From Taxillus chinensis (Eukaryota; Streptophyta; Magnoliopsida; Santalales; Loranthaceae), in NCBI GenBank assembly GCA_023512835.1, contig CM042092.1, positions 13,862,498 to 13,926,497 on the forward strand: a DNA stretch of 64,000 nucleotides. Reading direction: 5' to 3'. A program made the position numbers and the translations under genes. Numbering within the stretch: position 1 is the stretch's first letter; each line of letters starts with the position of its first letter. Shown one piece after another: positions 12,040 to 23,653 of the stretch. The notes beneath the pieces are model-generated. The model saw nothing but the letters and a program-made list of their open reading frames with translations. It did no database searches and was not told the origin of the DNA.

Positions 12040-13250
12040 ATTTAGAATGATATTCCAGTGCTACTTAATTCATAAACAATGTCGTTTTGATGTCTTGAAG
12101 GCCTTAATGAAGTCTAACTGATACACTAGAGCTGCTTTGCTCATGAAACAATGTTGTTTTACTATCTAAAGCCCGTTGCATACATTAACATGACATCCCA
12201 GTGCTGCTCGTAAATGGTGTCATTTTGATGTGATAAAGACCTCCTTGCTCTGATGTATTAGAGCTTCCTTGACCCTAAAATGGTATCTTTTTTTCTCCAA
12301 AGAACATTGCTTTGTTTTTTTTTTACAAAGGACCATGCTAACACACTAGCAGACCATGAAGGCATCATCATGTTACACCAAAATTACCATTAACCCTAAA
12401 AAAATAATATTTTATTCTCTAGAGGACCTTGCTAACTATTGGAAAATTGTATCTCATGTTGGAAGAAAGAAAGGAAAATCAATGAGCTTATATAGTGAAG
12501 CAGGCACAAAACATCATAACGCATTTTAAAATCGTATAGGCCGATATGATGAGTTCAAAGCGGACAATATTGTGACATACGAGTGGGCATGTGCCTTAAC
12601 CTAATTCTAAGACTAACACACCAAACACACTGATGGACCTTGCTAACGTTATTGTGGAACACGAGCACCCCATTCCATTAAGACGACATCATTTTGCTCT
12701 CTCAGAGCCTCTGATCTCCTTGTTAGCTCCACTATACCCGTAAACACGTCACTTTTTTATGGGGTAAAAGTCTTGAAATACTCCATTATTGAACCAAAGG
12801 TGCTTGGCCTAAAAACGACATTGTTTTGGCTAACAATAAGCATTGGAACCCTTTCTTGTTAGTCTAAGAGAGGTGGACCTTGGAAACGGCACTACTTTGA
12901 ATGCAAAGTCCACTGAGTGACTGAAATGATGTCGTTCAAGCTCCAGCATGCCTTTGCCCTCTCGCCAAGTCCGTTGGCCTTTAAAAACTACGTCATTCGA
13001 CCTCTAGCACATCTCTACCCTCTCTCCAAGCACATTGGTCCTCTGAAACAATGTTATTCCACTTCCAGCATGCCTCTACCCTCCTTGATACATTCATTGG
13101 ACCCAAAACAATGATGTTGTTTTGGCATTGCTTTACTTAAATGTCAAATCAGAGCCGTCGGATATCCCTAAACTACGCAGTTTTGGTTTTCTTCAACCTC
13201 TGTTGTCCTACTTTAGTGTCGCTGCCCTGTCCCACCGATATTAGGTTCCA
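12040..13250. repeat. Degenerate array of AAACGACGTCGTTTTG-like palindromes
   Basis: About a dozen decayed copies of a palindromic phrase recur, spaced tens to over 100 bp apart (for example near 12078, 12150, 12215, 12680, 12815, 12885, 12925, 12985, 13045, 13105 and 13175). Several are followed by phrases such as ACCTCTAGCAC or CCAGCATGCCTCTACCCTC. The palindrome is, to my knowledge, common in untranslated leaders of plant LTR retrotransposons, so this is probably part of a decayed element. It has no coding frame. Confidence 0.5.
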
Positions 13251-14210
13251 AACTCACTCTTCCTATCACAACAACTATTTTTAACCATTTCCATCTTGAT
13301 TAAAGTACATAAATACAATTTTTTATCCTGGAATATTCAAATTTTGTGATTCCACTTGCCTTTCATTAAAAAACCTTTTCCCCAATTCTAATCTCACTTA
13401 AGCCCACTCTATGCTTGACTAACTTTATGACCAACAACATGCCACTTGCAACCCTCCACAATGCACTTCCAATCATGCGTCGAAAGCAAAAGGCAGCCTT
13501 AAGCTCCTAACTTTGGCATCCTTGAGTCTCCCCCCTGCGTGCACCAAAACTTCCTATGCATGTCCCCTACATCCTTATGTTAAAGGTGGTCCTCAGCTCT
13601 ACAAAAAAGGGGAAGACACGATTAAATAGTCAAGTACCATCACCCTGGTGGAATTACTGCTTGCATTTTCTCTATCCTCACTACTCAAACTCTACTAAAA
13701 TGGTCCTTCATTACTTCCAGTCCCAAAACAACACTACCCAGCTCTCAATTCACTCATTACCACTTCTTTCCACAACTCCGCCATCCACGATCCTTCATAC
13801 ATAAAAGCACTTCAACAATTAACCCTATTTTTGTATAGTCCACTCTCTGCAAACTCCTCCCTCTCTAATTCATTCAACACCAATTCTTCACCCACATACC
13901 TGAATTCGTCAAATAAATAAACTCTACAACTATCCTCTCTCTAAGTTTCCAACCAAAAAAAGACAAAAAAAAAAACAAATTTGCTACCTAGAATTATCAT
14001 TGTTACCGGAGTTGTGTGTAAAGCTTCTCGGAGCTGTCAGTGTCCAAAGTTCATAGGCCATCCAGGGGAGTGCTAAGTCATTGTCTAAGTTTGTTTGGGT
14101 TGTTGCCCTTGCTCTTTAGCTTTTTGTGTGTTACCTTGTTCTATTTGTTATTTTCGTTATTGTTTTAGTTCATTGTTTTTATTTCATACTCATTGTAATT
14201 CGTGTTATAA
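13251..14210. other. Pyrimidine-rich non-coding DNA, probably retroelement-derived
   Basis: The stretch is C/T-rich with short open frames but no recognisable protein. It continues the array to its left without a clear boundary. I see no LTR end, primer site or conserved domain. Confidence 0.35.
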
Positions 14211-14620
14211 TTATAAGAGAACAAAAAAAGAAAAGGAAGAAGAGGATAAAAGAAAAAGAGAAAAAAAAGGGGAGAGGGAGCATAGTCACATAAAAAAATC
14301 AAAAATCAAAACAACAAATAAAGTGATAAAAAAAAAGAAAGAGATAGAAGGACCTTGGCTTGATTTAAAAAAAAATCATAACTTTAAAAACCTTTTAAAA
14401 AAAACTAAGAAATCTCTTAAAACATTTTTAAAACTTTAAAATCAAAAAAAACATTTAACCTTTATAAAATTAAAAGTTGAAAACTCTAAACCTTCTTAAT
14501 TTTTTTAAAAAGTCCAAAAATAAAAAAAAATCCAAAAGTTAAAAATTAAAAATCACAAAAAAAACCTTAAAACAAAAAAATAAACAATTTTAAACCTATG
14601 ATGACTCCATTAGTTAAGAC
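14211..14620 (+). repeat. Purine-rich low-complexity tract
   Basis: The stretch is almost entirely A with scattered G at first (GAAAAGGAAGAAGAGG-type), later A-rich. The overlapping open frame encodes mostly Lys and Glu and is not evidence of a gene. Confidence 0.7.
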
Positions 14621-16354
14621 AAACACCTTGAATTAAATTCTACAATCATTTCATAATTTTATGAATTAATCCACCTTATTTAACTTAAATAAAAAACATA
14701 GAAAATAGAAAAAAAATAGAAATCCTAACACACCTTATGGGATAGATGAAAGACAAACAAGAAAGATAATAATAAAGGTTAAAGTAAAGTATTTATCCCC
14801 CGATCGCTTGGACTAACATCAAATGTGATGAGAATATTCTAGGTATTTATAGATTCAAAACTATTTAAGTTAGTTTGTTTTCATAGGATCCAAACTTGTG
14901 GTAATGGCTACTCCTCCTTGAGAACAAGTTGTATATCACTACTTATCATGGAACCTATATTCTAAATAAAGACCCCCAAAACATATATAAAACCAAGAGT
15001 TAGAAACAAGCCAAGTTAAATCAAGTAGAACCCTTCAACTTTTAAGATAAGTACATATTTAGGGTATTGTAGAAGTGTTAATCATTATTTCTACCTAACT
15101 GACTTTCGAACTTAATTTTAGAAACATAAACAAAATAGGTAGTCAATTATACCTCAAAAATAATTAGTGGTGACTATCTTTTCATTTAGGTTAAGTTTTG
15201 GTCCATCCCAAGTAAACCCTAATGAAAACCGATGACGATAATAAGTAAATATGGATATTTTTGTTGTGAACATCTAAAATAGTATTATATCACTTAAGCA
15301 AGTGGCTTATTGAACCACTCTGAATCATCTAGGTTTCCTTTATCTGAATTAAAATTCTTTTTTTGATTTGCCTTTGATAAAAACTTTTCAGGTGCAAACA
15401 CCTAAAATGACACAATCCTACTTAAGTGTTAGCTCCATATCCAAATGTGCATGTCTGATTGGCAATGCTATTTGGATTTGCCTTTAATGTGGATTCCTTT
15501 TGGATTTGCTTCTAATATGGACATTTTCCTGGATTTTCTTTTGTCCAAACTAAAAATGCACTTTCGCATCCGGATTAACTTCACATCTTCGTATTCAGAT
15601 TGACTTCACATTTCCACACTTGAATTAACTTTACATTCCACATCAAGATTAACTTCACGTCTCTGTATCCAAATTAGGCTTTCACATTTATATTAAACTT
15701 ATATATTCGGATTTGATTTCTCAATCCAGATCAACAATAGGGTTTGTAATGTGAACATCTTCACGCTTAGTGTCTTGATTAACTGTTGACTTCAAATTTA
15801 GTTCAAATTAAGTTATAACTTCACATACATCTATTGACTACCTACTATACGGTGTTTACTTCCATTGATTTTTGTCAATCTCATGTTAGAGTTAACTTTT
15901 AAAACTTGTTATTATATCTCTAACATAAAAACAACTTAACTTTCAATATAAATTATACTATGAGATTTTCTTCTTCAATAGTTGGATTTATGTATATTTA
16001 AACTTAGTTTGCAAGCTCATTCAAATGAGATCAATCTATAGAGTTATTTAAATATATAAATTTCATATCTTCAACTGTTTACCAAGCAAATCTTTTAATG
16101 TTGACAATAATTATAAGCAATTAAAAAGTTGCGACTAAAAACACTAAAAGGTCAATGAGTTAAGTTTGGCACTTAAATGAACAATAATATATATTGGGCT
16201 AGTTTGGTAATGCTTGTGTAAGGATGTTTTTGATTATCTTATAAGCAGAAGTACTTCATATTTTTGGTAAATTATAAAAAAAAGGTTTCTATTTTTTTAT
16301 AATCAAAGGCATAAATAATTTAGGGTTGCTTTTCAAAGCTGTTTTGGCATGAAG
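14621..16354. other. AT-rich intergenic DNA
   Basis: No coding frame was seen. It contains a degenerate short tandem repeat at about 15560-15700, listed separately. The rest is unremarkable, probably decayed retroelement sequence. Confidence 0.45.
15560..15700 (+). repeat. Degenerate minisatellite
   Basis: Four to five imperfect copies of a unit of roughly 30 bp built on GATTAACTTCACAT occur head to tail (near 15572, 15600, 15625 and 15650), with looser related phrases on either side. Confidence 0.5.
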
Positions 16355-16667
16355 TGTCACGCCCCGGATTTCCAACCCGAGGAAACCGGCACGTGACTCC
16401 CCTTTTACCCACACGGAGGGCAAAGGGGTTAGGATACAAACCAAGAATTTTACATTTCAAACATCCACAACACATTCAAGAAAGTAATATTCATAAAAAT
16501 ATTCCAAACCCAGTTTATTACAACAAATTCTTTCCAATCCCATCTCCAGGTTTACATCAATTCTAAAAAGAAAACAACATAAATGGAAGAGAGTAAAATG
16601 GTTAAGGTCTTCCACCTTGAAGAATCCACCTAACGCTTATTTACGCTACCCGTATAAACAAGCAAAC
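16355..16667 (+). mobile_element. LTR-like sequence start (TGTCACGCC)
   Basis: The segment opens with TGTCACGCCCCGGATTTCC, a start shared by LTRs of many plant retrotransposons, and is GC-richer than its surroundings. It runs directly into copy 1 of the large duplication. I could not find the matching LTR end, a primer-binding site or a second LTR, so this may be a solo or truncated LTR. Confidence 0.45.
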
Positions 16668-18120
16668 ACGGTAGACCTAAGGGCTTAGAGCAACAAATCA
16701 GCTCATGGGATCAATGGTAGCCCCAACCCTTCCCAAGCTCTTGTAATATATACATTTACAAGTAAATACAAGTCCAAGAAGACGAGTTACAACAATCTCA
16801 TACAAACAATAACAAACGCACATCGATGTTCATAATTATCCACCACACAAAACACTAGTCATGTTAACGACTAAAATGTTTTCCGCCTCTATATACTATA
16901 CCATTGTTTGCCCAAGATCATTGTTTTGGAAAATGATCTTGTTGAATTCGTCCTTGAAAATAAAGACGATTTCCCAATAACTTATACCGTACCAACTAGA
17001 GAACTCTATATTCTTTCTCCAATTGTATTTTAAGAAATGATTCAGGTTAACATGTTATTATACACAATTAATTATAAACCATTTTTAATCACAATTTAGA
17101 TATATAGCATCATTTTTAAAACGTATGGTATTTGAAATCGTTTTCAAAAATGATTATGTCCGAATCGTTTTTAAAGATGACTCAGTCTAAAAAGCATTTC
17201 CAATGATGTTTTTTTGAAATAGACCTACAATATTTGCTAAGATTCTACCTAAAATTATTCCAAACAAATAAGTGCGAATTGTTTTAAAAATGATTAATTA
17301 TAAAACATTTCCAGTCTTTTTCCTTTTTAAAAAAATGTACCCACTCAAAAAAGAAACAATATAAAGTTAGAAGGTGCTGGGCATTGGACAAGCAAGGTCG
17401 GTGTTGCTTTGTCAAGGTTGGAAAGTTCAAGTCAATTTATTATAATAATGATCACAGTAGAGGACAAACAATTACACTAAGCCATTCAATGAAAATGGTG
17501 GGACACGCTTCAAAACAATTGAATTCAATTCTATGTGCGTTGTAAATTAAATTTACAAGCAATTGTCATCCCTCTCTATATAATTAAAAATATCTCAACC
17601 GAAAAAAAAAAAAAGGCGGGGGCACACTTCAGATGAAAAGGCGCGCGTATGGAATTGTGTGTGGTCCACGCGGCGGGGCGGACAGAAAATGATATTAAAA
17701 AATGATAGTAACTTTAAAAATGATTTATAGAGCGGTGGAATTCGCTTAAAGTTATAATTTAGTTAAATAAATAATTAAAATGTAAAAGATTATTATACAA
17801 TAAATTAGTTAAATAAATAATAAATTTAGCTTACTTTAAAATTTTAAAATTATTTTCTTTAGTTAAATAATATTACGTTATTATATTTTTTATTTTATTT
17901 TCAAAATCAAAATTAATATAACTAATAAAAATAAATGGAGTATTTTTTAAAGTAATAAAATTAATATTTTATTATGATAGTTAAAATTTTATTGAGTTTA
18001 CTATTGAAGTTATATAAGGTAACTAGTTAATTAAGTTTACAAAATAATTTTTCTAATTAAATTTTAACTAAATATATTAAAACTACTATTATCATGTCAG
18101 ATATTTAAAAACATGAAAAG
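16668..18120 (+). repeat. 1.45 kb direct duplication, copy 1
   Basis: It is matched base for base, with scattered substitutions and small indels, by 18441-19895 (offset about 1775). The first 220 bp are more diverged. From about 16891 to 18120 the two copies differ only at occasional positions. A former open frame near 16905-17100 (VLENDLVEFVLENKDDFP...) is interrupted here by a TAA that is GAA in the other copy. A short GC-rich island (about 17620-17690) is present in both. Confidence 0.85.
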
Positions 18121-18440
18121 TAATTTTAAGTATTCTAAAATATTAATATTATCCCTTCAACCTCATTCTAACTAAGAGCCAATATTTTAGAGGGGCACGA
18201 GGGAGATGGTGGGCACTCAAAAAAAAATCCCTATTAAAATTTTCACTAAAAAATGTTATATGACCAAATGATATTTTTATCTTTAAATATTCACAATAAT
18301 TTTATTTTAAATTTACTAAATACTTATCACATACTTTTAAAATTTATATCAATTTTAAAATTATATTTTATCAAACACTAACTTATTTAGTACAACTAAA
18401 AATAGCTTATTTTAAACGTATAATATTATCAAATTAGATT
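18121..18440. other. Spacer between the two duplicate copies
   Basis: 320 bp of AT-rich DNA, not matching the segment that precedes copy 1. The spacer was therefore not duplicated, or has been replaced since. Confidence 0.6.
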
Positions 18441-19895
18441 ACGGTAGACCTATGTCCTTATATCAACAAATTCAGCTCATGGCCTCCATGGAGAGCTACA
18501 AGCCTACAAAGGTTTTGTAATATATAGATTTACAAGTAAATACAAATCCAAGAAGAAGAAATATCTAAATTAATACAAATAATTCTCTCGCCCATGATGT
18601 TCTTGGTATAAGCATGACACAATACTCTTGTCTTGTGAACGACTAACTTAAATGTTTTCCCTGCATATATACTATACCATTGTTTGCCCAAGATCATTGT
18701 TTTGGAAAATGATCTTGTTGAATTCGTCCTTGAAAATAAAGACGATTTCCCAATAACTTATACCGTACCAACTAGAGAACTCTATATTCTTTCTCCAATT
18801 GTATTTGAAGAAATGATTCAGGTTAACATGTTATTAGACACAATTAATTATAAACCGTTTTTAATCACAATTTAGATATATAGCATCATTTTTAAAACGT
18901 ATGGTATTTGAAATCGTTTTCAAAAATGATTATGTCCGAATCGTTTTTAAAGATGACTCAGTCTAAAAAGCATTTCCAATGATGTTTTTTTGAAATAGAC
19001 CTACAATATTTGCTAAGATTCTACCTAAAATTATTCCAAACAAATAAGTGCGAATTGTTTTAAAAATGATTAATTATAAAACATTTCCAGTCTTTTTCCT
19101 TTTTTAAAAAATGTACCCACTCAAAAAAGAAACAATATAAAGTTCGAAGGTGCTGGGCATTGGACAAGCAAGGTCGGTGTTGCTTTGTCAAGGTTGGAAA
19201 GTTCAAGTCAATTTATTATAATAATGATCACAGTAGAGGACAAACAATTACACTAGGCCATTCAATGAAAATGGTGGGACACGCTTCAAAACAATTGAAT
19301 TCAATTCTATGTGCGTTGTAAATTAAATTTACAAGCAATTGTCATCCCTCTCTATATAATTAAAAATATCTCAACCGAAAAAAAAAAAAAATAGCGGGGG
19401 CACACTTCAGATGAAAAGGCGCGCGTATGGAATTGTGTGTGGTCCACGCGGCGGGGCGGACAGAAAATGATATTAAAAAATGATAGTAACTTTAAAAATG
19501 ATTTAGAGCGTGGGAATTCGCTTAAAGTTATAATTTAGTTAAATAAATAATTAAAATGTAAAAGATTATTATACAATAAATTAGTTAAATAAATAATAAA
19601 TTTAGCTTACTTTAAAATTTTAAAATTATTTTCTTTAGTTAAATAATATTACGTTATTATATTTTTATTTTATTTTCAAAATCAAAATTAATATAACTAA
19701 TAAAAATAAATGGAGTATTTTTAAAGTAATAAAATTAATATTTTATTATGATAGTTAAAATTTTATTGAGTTTACTATTGAAGTTATATAAGGTAACTAG
19801 TTAATTAAGTTTACAAAAATAATTTTTCTAATTAAATTTTAACTAAATATATTAAAACTACTGTTATCATGTCAGATATTTAGAAACATGAAAAG
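18441..19895 (+). repeat. 1.45 kb direct duplication, copy 2
   Basis: This is the partner of copy 1. It contains a 63-codon open frame (18684-18875) that is closed in copy 1 and resembles no family I know. I do not call it a gene. After 19895 the sequence runs into a different AT-rich repeat with many TTCACAAAT/TTCATAAAT-like phrases. Confidence 0.85.
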
Positions 19896-20613
19896 TTGTT
19901 TCAACTTTTAAAACATTATAATTTGGGTATATTGGATATAGAACTATAAACAAACCGAGCTGAGGCGATCAGTAGGGTGTTCAAGCTTAATTGGATATTA
20001 TTTCTTAACAAATTGAGCCAAAAATTCTAAATAATTGTGTTTATGTTTATTTGTTAATGTTCACAAATAAGTTCTTAATGCTTATGAATAACTCGTAAAT
20101 TATAGTTCACAAATAGTATTCATAAATATACTGACATACTTATTCACAAACATTACATTTTACTTTGCTAAAAAAATTTAAGATATTCATTATTCTTACT
20201 TGTCAAGAGTAATATTACATACAATCAAAAATGACACAAGCTGATTGTATAAAATATTTTTATATATATAAATATACACATGAATGTGTTATTTTAATTT
20301 TTTAATTTTTATCTTAAAAAATTTACATTAATTTCTAATTATCGCGAAAAAGTACATATATTCTCCACCGATTGAAAGTTGGCGTGTGTCGCAATTATCA
20401 TACATATTACAAATATATATCATATATATATATATATATATATATATGTGGGAAATGGGATCCCACCATTTTCCCCAAATCTTTTTCGGTGGATTTACAG
20501 TTAATGATGTCCAATCCATATCCACTAGTAGTAGACTCCTACCAGGTCTACAAATCAATCAATCAGCTTTTTTTTCTCCTTTAAATTAAAAAAAAACCTA
20601 TTTTATCAAATTC
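19896..20613. other. AT-rich DNA with degenerate short repeats
   Basis: At 20035-20165 phrases such as GTTCACAAATA, ATTCATAAATA and GTTAATGTTCACAAAT recur, as in the ends of decayed plant DNA transposons (inference). It ends with an (AT)n run and the 3' flank of the PADRE gene. Confidence 0.4.
20424..20447. repeat. (AT)n microsatellite
   Basis: About 12 perfect AT units inside a longer AT-rich stretch. Confidence 0.9.
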
Positions 20614-21276
20614 CTAACGAAAGCTTACGTGTACACCCATCTTTTTGGACTCAGTCCGCTCCCTAATGCTACCGAGTACCCGCGCACGCTGCACGCGCCC
20701 ACACTCACCGCCGGTGTCCGCCTCCCCCTCCACCTCCTCTCCGCCGCCGCTGCGATTCGCCGACATGTAAAGATTCACGATCTTCTCCGCCACCTCCGCC
20801 TGGTCCTTGCACTCCGATACCATCCTCTCCACCTGGCTCTTGGGCAGCCGCATCCTCACGCTCACCGGCGTGGTCGCAGCCGCATCCCCCGAGGAGGAGG
20901 AGGAGGAGGACGGCTTCCGAACAGCCGTCATGTCGGATGCCGTCCTCCGCGACAGCATGAGGAGGTCCAGCCGTTCCTTGGCGCCCATGCGGACCCCCGT
21001 GGAGCGCACTCGCCGGGGAGCCCTATCCGACGCAATCTCCGGCACGGGCCTGGGCAAGTGGACGAGGAAGTAGACTCTCTTAGGCTTGAGTTCCTCTCCA
21101 GGCTCCAGCGGCTTCGCCCGGAGACCACGCGCCTCCACTGCGGCGGAGTCCATCAAAACGTGGCCCGGATAGTCCTTGACGACGTCGCCGGCACGTGCCG
21201 GCGTCTTTAGCTTGAAGGTGGCGCCGTCCACCTTCATAACCTTTGCTTTCTTGCTTCCTCCGAGACTGTTTCCCAT
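20614..21276 (-). CDS. PADRE (DUF4228) domain protein
   Basis: Intronless, 220 residues. It starts MGNSLGG, with Gly2 and small residues after it that fit N-myristoylation. Next comes the PADRE core (about residues 10-75): KVMKVDGATFKLKTP, then PGHVLMDSAAVEARG and PKRVYFLVHLP. The core precedes a disordered part with a run of Ser near residue 120 and an Arg-Leu-Pro-Lys-Ser-Gln-Val segment near 145, and the C terminus is basic (KKMGVHVSFR). PADRE genes are plant-specific and respond to pathogens and abiotic stress; the biochemical role is not established. The coding region is markedly GC-rich against AT-rich flanks. The Ser run is encoded by a GAG/GGA-type trinucleotide repeat (about 20889-20911 on the plus strand), so its length may vary between plants. 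A TTG repeat (about 21313-21337) sits in the presumed 5' UTR. Confidence 0.9.
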   Translation of the reverse strand: MGNSLGGSKKAKVMKVDGATFKLKTPARAGDVVKDYPGHVLMDSAAVEARGLRAKPLEPGEELKPKRVYFLVHLPRPVPEIASDRAPRRVRSTGVRMGAKERLDLLMLSRRTASDMTAVRKPSSSSSSSGDAAATTPVSVRMRLPKSQVERMVSECKDQAEVAEKIVNLYMSANRSGGGEEVEGEADTGGECGRVQRARVLGSIRERTESKKMGVHVSFR

Positions 21277-22993
21277 GATCTATGTATCTGTGTTTCTATG
21301 ATTGTTGTCGTTTGTTGTTGTTGTTGTTGTTGTTGTTTTTTTCAATTTTTGGTAAAAGATTAAACGTCAGGAATTGGGTATTTAAGGGTTGGGAAGCAAG
21401 GAATGGGAATGGATGTGGGTGTGAATCTCTGAAAAAAAGGAGGAGATTCCTCTACGCTTTATAATCATGGAATGATGGGCATGAAATTGCGGTGGGAAAA
21501 CTCAATTCCATCACGACGGACATTTTAAATTGAAAGTATATAATAAGTATATATTAAAAAAAAACAGTTGATGCTTTTCTGATCACCTTTTCACACGGTA
21601 GTCATCTATCGTGACAAGGCCTTTTGGCTGTCCCGGTAAAATTTTCACGCATTTTTCAAAATGTAGTTGAATATGGTAATTCAACTTTTGACTTTGGAAG
21701 TTTGGTTGCGAGTTCTTTTTTTTTTTTTATTATTATTATTATTTAAATGAAATTCGGCTTAACCCAAAATCAAATCGAGATGGGTTTGGATGAATTTTTC
21801 AAATTTGGGTCTAGTTTGGTCTTGGATTAAGAGCACGTAATACGGATGGTGGGTTCGTGATGAGCCAACGATTTTAAGATCAATACAAATTTAAAAAGTT
21901 GAAATGCACAGCCTGATTCACCTCCACTGACACACAAATAAAACTTTGTATTGTCAATGACTCAATGGCTGTGGATATGAGAGACCCGGAAGGGGAGGAA
22001 GAAAATTGATGAGTGACGAGAGATTCACGCTACACCAGCTCTCCCTCGTCTGCATTGTTAAATTGTTAATATCCCTAACTATAAAAGATATATTATATAT
22101 TATATATGTACTTTCATGCGTATGGGCCGATTGTGTTTGGGATGATTGACCACATGTGGCTGGTTTCATCCTCCAGCTGCAATCCAAACCAAATGTCAAA
22201 GTTCGGATTTTGGGAATTAGTCATTATATTAATATTTGAGGGTTTTGATTGTCATTTACAGTCCAATCTAAAATGTTTTGTGATAATTCTAATAATTTTT
22301 TTAAAGGTTTTTTCTTGAGGATTTTCAAAAATATTATAGAATATTATATTGTGAAAAGTTGTTGAAGAATATACTTATACCTTCAAGGCCAACAGATATA
22401 TATATATTGATGAATTTCTAGAATTATAATCGAATACTAATCAATAGTTAAATGAAAATTTAATTTAAACTATTGAATACTGATCTAATGACTTAGATTA
22501 TAAGTTACTAAATAAAAACTTGGTCTCACATTATCAATGTAGCATTATTATATATATAATACTATTCTAATAAAATAAAAACATGAGACTAAATTTTTAA
22601 CGTGAAAACTTTGAACTGAATTGTTAAATGTTTCAATCAAATATGGCTACATTAAAATGAAAATCTAATATAAACCATTGAATACTGATCTAATGGTCTA
22701 CATTGAAAGTTTGACTCATATATGTTTATGATACCTTATGAATTTGTAAACTCATTTTTAATGTAAGAATTGAAATATGAACCATTGGATTTTGTATTCA
22801 AAAGTTTAAATTTAACTTTTATTTAAATATAATAATTCATTCAATATAAATTACATTTAGATTGTTGGATGCAAATTCAATGACCTAGATTAAAAGTGCA
22901 TATGATTCACACATTCACAATTTATCATAATATTAATATATATATATATATATAATATAGAGTTACGATATAATAAAACATTTATTTCTATAA
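21277..22993. other. PADRE gene upstream region and AT-rich intergenic DNA
   Basis: This starts with the presumed 5' UTR (TTG repeat at about 21313-21337) and promoter of the minus-strand PADRE gene. From 21550 on it is AT-rich. The segment 22125-22265 is a diverged copy of one at 28630-28920 (see findings). No coding frame was supported. Confidence 0.45.
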
Positions 22994-23375
22994 GAGCATT
23001 CACACTAGCTCTCTCAAAATATACTTTTCTTTAAAATTTAAAGAAAATTTTAATTTTTGGATAAAAACTACATTGTATAGTCCTTTAAACTATGAAATTC
23101 AAAGATTGAAAATAGATATTGGAAAATGAATCTCCATATTTAGAGGATTATTATTTATCCTTGAAATATTTTTTATTATATTTGTTGATATATTTGCACT
23201 TTTGATTGGTTGTAATAAATAAATAAAAGATAAAAAAATAAAATATAAAAAATAATTAAAAAAAAATAGAGATAGAGATGAAGAATAAGATGTGGATAAT
23301 ACACAAAATGTATCAAATAATGTACTATTCTTTCATTAAAATAGGGATAAAGATTATAAAGCTGGTGTGATGCTC
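22994..23375. mobile_element. MITE with GAGCATTCACAC termini
   Basis: It begins GAGCATTCACACTAGCTC, and the reverse complement of its end reads GAGCATCACACCAGCTTT. The flanks are TAA on the left and CAA on the right, compatible with a mutated TAA target duplication of a PIF/Harbinger-type MITE. Its 382 bp have no transposase frame. Confidence 0.55.
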
Positions 23376-23602
23376 CAACGTGAGATATCAAATAATATCC
23401 GTCAAATCTAAATCAAATAACTTTGATTTATTGCCTCTTTCCATATATCATAAATTTTAAAGTAATTAATGCACTTTTAGGAGTTGCATTAATTATTAAA
23501 AGATGCATTAAATCTAAGTCATTAAATCCAAATCAATATTATTTGAGATCTTGCATTAAAAGAAGATGATATATATCACATCGTCTCATTATATCATAAC
23601 TT

Positions 23603-23653
<51 letters not shown>

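Noticed and set aside
14095..14439. 114-codon open frame
   Set aside because: Cys/Phe-rich then Lys/Glu-rich translation of a low-complexity purine tract; not coding.
18684..18875. 63-codon frame in duplicate copy 2
   Set aside because: It is closed by a stop in the nearly identical copy 1 and resembles no family. Treated as duplicated non-coding DNA.
20629..21210. Long plus-strand frames opposite the PADRE gene
   Set aside because: Shadows of a GC-rich gene on the other strand, with no domain of their own.
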